In this document: piece after piece, positions 5,816 through 7,902 of the stretch
Position numbering within the stretch: the stretch's first letter is position 1
How the letters are laid out: each line of letters opens with the position of its first letter
Assembly: GCA_964614375.1 (NCBI GenBank)
Contig: CAZTLI010000250.1
Span: 1-7,902, forward strand
Direction of reading: 5' to 3'
Origin: CAZTLI01 sp964614375
GTDB taxonomy: Bacteria; Chloroflexota; Anaerolineae; Aggregatilineales; Phototrophicaceae
DNA length: 7,902 nt
The notes under the pieces: generated by a model
Databases searched by the model: none
What the model saw: the letters and a program-made list of their open reading frames with translations, nothing else
What the model was told of the DNA's origin: nothing
Position numbers and translations under genes: made by a program

Positions 5816-7558
5816 ATGACTTATGAGGCCTCCTTCAGTCCCATACGTGATCGTATTCGTAAACGTCTACACCAGTTGTATGGCACTGAACGCGGCAGCC
5901 AAACCGCTACAGAACTCTTTCAGCTAGTGGATAAGGCTTCGACAACGGCTGAGGGTGATCATGCCTTATCATTATCGGCAGAGGATGGGGTGCTCATTAC
6001 ATATGGCGATATGGTATATGCCGATGATGAACCCCCGTTAGAAACCCTCAATCGGTTGCTGCGCGAAACGATACATCCAGTCGTCAATAGTGTGCATATA
6101 CTGCCTTTCTACCCCTATTCATCCGATGACGGCTTCAGTGTCATTGACTACTTTGCCGTTGACCCTCAACTTGGCACATGGGCACACATCCAACAGCTTG
6201 GCGAAACATTCAAGCTGATGTTCGACGCGGTATTCAATCACATTTCCTCACAGAGCGCATGGTTTCAGGGATTTCTGGATGGTAAACAGCCCTATGCAGA
6301 CTACTTCATCACCGTTGACCCCAATACAGACCTGTCGGATGTAGTACGCCCGCGTGCCCTACCCTTGTTAACCCCGTTCGATACCGCTAATGGGCGGCAG
6401 CATGTGTGGACAACCTTCAGTGCCGACCAGATAGATGTCAATGTGCAAAATCCGCAGGTACTGCTGGAACTCATCAAGGCGCTGGTGTTCTATGTTGAAC
6501 AAGGGGCGCGACTTATCCGGTTGGATGCCATCGCTTTTCTATGGAAAGAAATTGGCACGTCGTGCATCCATCTGGAACAAACACACTTGATTATTCAACT
6601 CATGCGCGATGTGCTGGACATGGTTGCGCCATCAACCATCATCATCACCGAAACCAATGTGCCGCATGAGGAAAATATCTCCTATTTTGGTGATGGTACG
6701 AACGAAGCCCAAATGGTCTATCAGTTCGCTCTCCCCCCACTTATCTACCATACCCTGACGACGGGCGATGCAAGCAAAATTACACGCTGGGCAGCGACAC
6801 TCAAACGCCGTAGTGACCGCACGACCTTTTTCAACTTCACCGCTTCGCACGATGGCATCGGCTTGCGCCCGGTCACGGGCATATTGTCTCAGGATGAAAT
6901 CGACGCACTGGTCGCAACCACACAGGCACACGGCGGACGGGTGTCGTTCAAGAGCAATGCCGATGGCACACAAAGCCCCTACGAAATGAACATCAATTAT
7001 TTCGATGCTATGACCCATCCCGGCATCACCGCGCGCGAACCGCAAACCGCCGTCCAGCGATTTATCGTCTCGCAAGCGATTGCCCTATCGCTCATCGGCG
7101 TACCCGGCATTTATTTCCACAGTCTATTTGGTTCCCGTAATGATACCGCTGGAGTCGAACGTAGCGGACACAATCGCGCTATCAATCGCCAAAAATTGCC
7201 TGTTGCCACACTGCAACGCGAACTTGCGGACACGAACTCCATCCGCCAGCAGGTATACAGCCGCTATCGGGCGCTGCTCACCGTCCGCACACGCGAAGCA
7301 GCATTCGACCCACTCGGTCACCAAACCATCCTCGACCTATCCCCGGCTGTATTTGCCGTCGAACGCTATTCACGAGATCGCAGTGCCCGGATTGTCGCGC
7401 TCCACAATATACAAGCCGAACCCACAACACTGAAAATTGCCGCGCACGGTCACACACACTGGCATGACCTACTAACCAGAGAAGCCTACACCGCCGCCAA
7501 TGACGAGATGGCAGTTGTCCTCAAACCTTATCAGATTCTCTGGCTCAAGCCGGACTAG
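5816..7558 (+). CDS. GH13 subfamily 18 sugar phosphorylase, probable glucosylglycerate phosphorylase
   Basis: A 580-residue cytoplasmic enzyme with no signal peptide. GH13 motifs occur in order: HILPFYPYSSDDGFSVIDY (94-112), FDAVFNH (136-142), RLDAIAF with catalytic nucleophile D237, TETNVPH with acid/base E279, and ASHDGIG with transition-state stabiliser D346. This is the sucrose-phosphorylase family, which uses phosphate to split an alpha-glucoside, releasing alpha-glucose 1-phosphate with retention. Sequence around GTSCIHLEQTHLIIQLMR (247 onward), YQFALPPL, GRVSFKSNADGTQSPYEMN (374-392) and GSRND...RAIN closely follows what I recall of E. coli YcjM and related glucosylglycerate phosphorylases rather than bifidobacterial sucrose phosphorylase. 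Length is normal and all catalytic residues are present. A LacI-type regulator gene follows by 143 bp, as in many sugar loci. The family is certain; the substrate (2-O-alpha-glucosylglycerate versus sucrose or glucosylglycerol) is inferred. Confidence 0.9.
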   Translation: MTYEASFSPIRDRIRKRLHQLYGTERGSQTATELFQLVDKASTTAEGDHALSLSAEDGVLITYGDMVYADDEPPLETLNRLLRETIHPVVNSVHILPFYPYSSDDGFSVIDYFAVDPQLGTWAHIQQLGETFKLMFDAVFNHISSQSAWFQGFLDGKQPYADYFITVDPNTDLSDVVRPRALPLLTPFDTANGRQHVWTTFSADQIDVNVQNPQVLLELIKALVFYVEQGARLIRLDAIAFLWKEIGTSCIHLEQTHLIIQLMRDVLDMVAPSTIIITETNVPHEENISYFGDGTNEAQMVYQFALPPLIYHTLTTGDASKITRWAATLKRRSDRTTFFNFTASHDGIGLRPVTGILSQDEIDALVATTQAHGGRVSFKSNADGTQSPYEMNINYFDAMTHPGITAREPQTAVQRFIVSQAIALSLIGVPGIYFHSLFGSRNDTAGVERSGHNRAINRQKLPVATLQRELADTNSIRQQVYSRYRALLTVRTREAAFDPLGHQTILDLSPAVFAVERYSRDRSARIVALHNIQAEPTTLKIAAHGHTHWHDLLTREAYTAANDEMAVVLKPYQILWLKPD

Positions 7559-7575
7559 AATACAGACGCAGTAGC

Positions 7576-7597
7576 AAGTGTTAAACGTTTAAGACTT
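7576..7597. promoter_or_regulatory. ACGT-centred palindrome, probable third LacI-family operator
   Basis: A 22-bp palindrome with a single mismatched pair (G7580/G7593). Its core, TTAAACGTTTAA at 7581-7592, is perfect. It has the central CG step and AAACGTTT core shared with the two downstream operators but different outer bases. It lies 10 bp upstream of the -35 box. Confidence 0.6.
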
Positions 7598-7606
7598 CGC
7601 AATCTC

Positions 7607-7635
7607 TTGACACCCGAAACGTTTTGGATTATAAA
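7607..7635 (+). promoter_or_regulatory. Sigma-70-type promoter of the LacI-family gene
   Basis: A perfect -35 box TTGACA (7607-7612) and a -10 box TATAAA (7630-7635) are separated by exactly 17 bp. The predicted start is near 7642, giving a leader of about 60 nt before ATG 7702. Confidence 0.85.
7614..7631. promoter_or_regulatory. LacI-family operator 1, inside the promoter spacer
   Basis: CCGAAACGTTTTGGATTA is the exact reverse complement of operator 2 (7641-7658). It fills the -35/-10 spacer, so a bound repressor would block polymerase binding. Confidence 0.8.
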
Positions 7636-7639
7636 AAGG

Positions 7640-7663
7640 GTAATCCAAAACGTTTCGGATTAC
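7640..7663. promoter_or_regulatory. LacI-family operator 2, over the predicted transcription start
   Basis: A 24-bp palindrome centred on the CG at 7651-7652 with only one mismatched pair (A7647/C7656). Its core AAACGTTT is the usual LacI/GalR-family half-site arrangement. Its centre is 31 bp from that of operator 1, close to three helical turns, so two dimers could bind the same face of the DNA. Confidence 0.85.
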
Positions 7664-7701
7664 TCTGATAAATAAATTTTTGTTACGAACGAGTATTGTT
7701 T

Positions 7702-7902
7702 ATGTCAAAGGCTACGTTGAAATCCATCGCGCAAGCCACTGGATTTTCGGTCACCACTGTTTCCCGCGCTTTAGGCGGCTATGAGGATGTCAATGAAGAA
7801 ACCCGCCAGATAATTAAGGCGGAAGCCGAACGCCAGGGCTATCAACCTAATCTACAAGCACGGTTGTTACAGGGACAGCGTTCACAAATTGTCGGCCTCA
7901 TT
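7702..7902 (+). CDS. LacI-family transcriptional regulator (3' end outside window)
   Basis: 67 N-terminal residues are visible from ATG 7702, and the frame runs off the window. They form a classic LacI-type DNA-binding domain: TLKSIAQATGFSVTTVSRAL is the helix-turn-helix (residues 5-24), followed by a third helix (NEETRQIIKAEAERQGYQPN) and the hinge region LQARLLQGQRS, leading into QIVGLI, the first strand of the periplasmic-binding-protein-like sensor domain. The ribosome binding site is weak (GAG at 7691-7693), which fits low expression. ACGT-centred operators in its own promoter predict autorepression. The effector is probably a sugar linked to the upstream phosphorylase, but the ligand domain is missing here, so it cannot be inferred. 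Confidence 0.93.
   Translation, partial: MSKATLKSIAQATGFSVTTVSRALGGYEDVNEETRQIIKAEAERQGYQPNLQARLLQGQRSQIVGLI

Noticed and set aside
5859..5870. ACGT-centred GTAAACGTCTAC near the start of the phosphorylase gene as an operator
   Set aside because: Short, imperfect, inside coding sequence and without the TAATCC-type outer half-sites of the downstream operators.
6632..7075. 147-residue minus-strand frame inside the phosphorylase gene
   Set aside because: Antisense shadow of a well-conserved GH13 gene with no start signal or domain of its own.

Overview
The window suggests a member of the Chloroflexota, probably Anaerolineae-like. This rests on three things: an ECF sigma factor followed by a membrane protein with the short 'C-x-x-x-x-x-x-G-x-s-x-x-x-C-L-x-x-Y-P' N-terminal module and a long Thr/Pro/Ser linker; intermediate base composition; and G/C-rich palindromic intergenic repeats. 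The lineage is inferred from gene style, not from a marker gene. All recognised genes are on the + strand.

Region 1 (1-4897) is a compact five-gene run. It holds the 3' part of an ECF sigma factor; a single-pass membrane protein overlapping it by ATGA, probably its anti-sigma or sensor partner, with a PepSY-like domain outside the membrane; an exported protein with three DUF5666-like repeats and a second, clearly paralogous PepSY-like domain; a multi-pass membrane protein fused to a spermidine-synthase-like methyltransferase-fold domain with degenerate active-site motifs; and a small membrane protein that looks like a second copy of the membrane half of its neighbour. The two PepSY proteins also share Asn/Asp-rich low-complexity sequence and nearly the same C-terminal ending (SGMGSDD). 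Together they look like an uncharacterised envelope system under ECF control. Its physiological job cannot be read from the sequence.

Region 2 (4898-5815) has no convincing intact gene. It holds a short reading frame with a good ribosome binding site that may be a decayed gene start, a 14-bp tandem repeat, and several G/C-rich inverted repeats of the dispersed-repeat kind.

Region 3 (5816-7902) is a carbohydrate locus. It carries a complete GH13_18 sugar phosphorylase that most resembles glucosylglycerate phosphorylase (E. coli YcjM type), then a dense control region and the start of a LacI-family regulator. The control region has a near-consensus sigma-70 promoter with one ACGT-centred operator in its spacer and a second over the start site, the two forming a perfect 18-bp inverted repeat. 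A third ACGT-centred palindrome lies just upstream. This architecture predicts tight autoregulation of the lacI-type gene and whatever follows it beyond the window.
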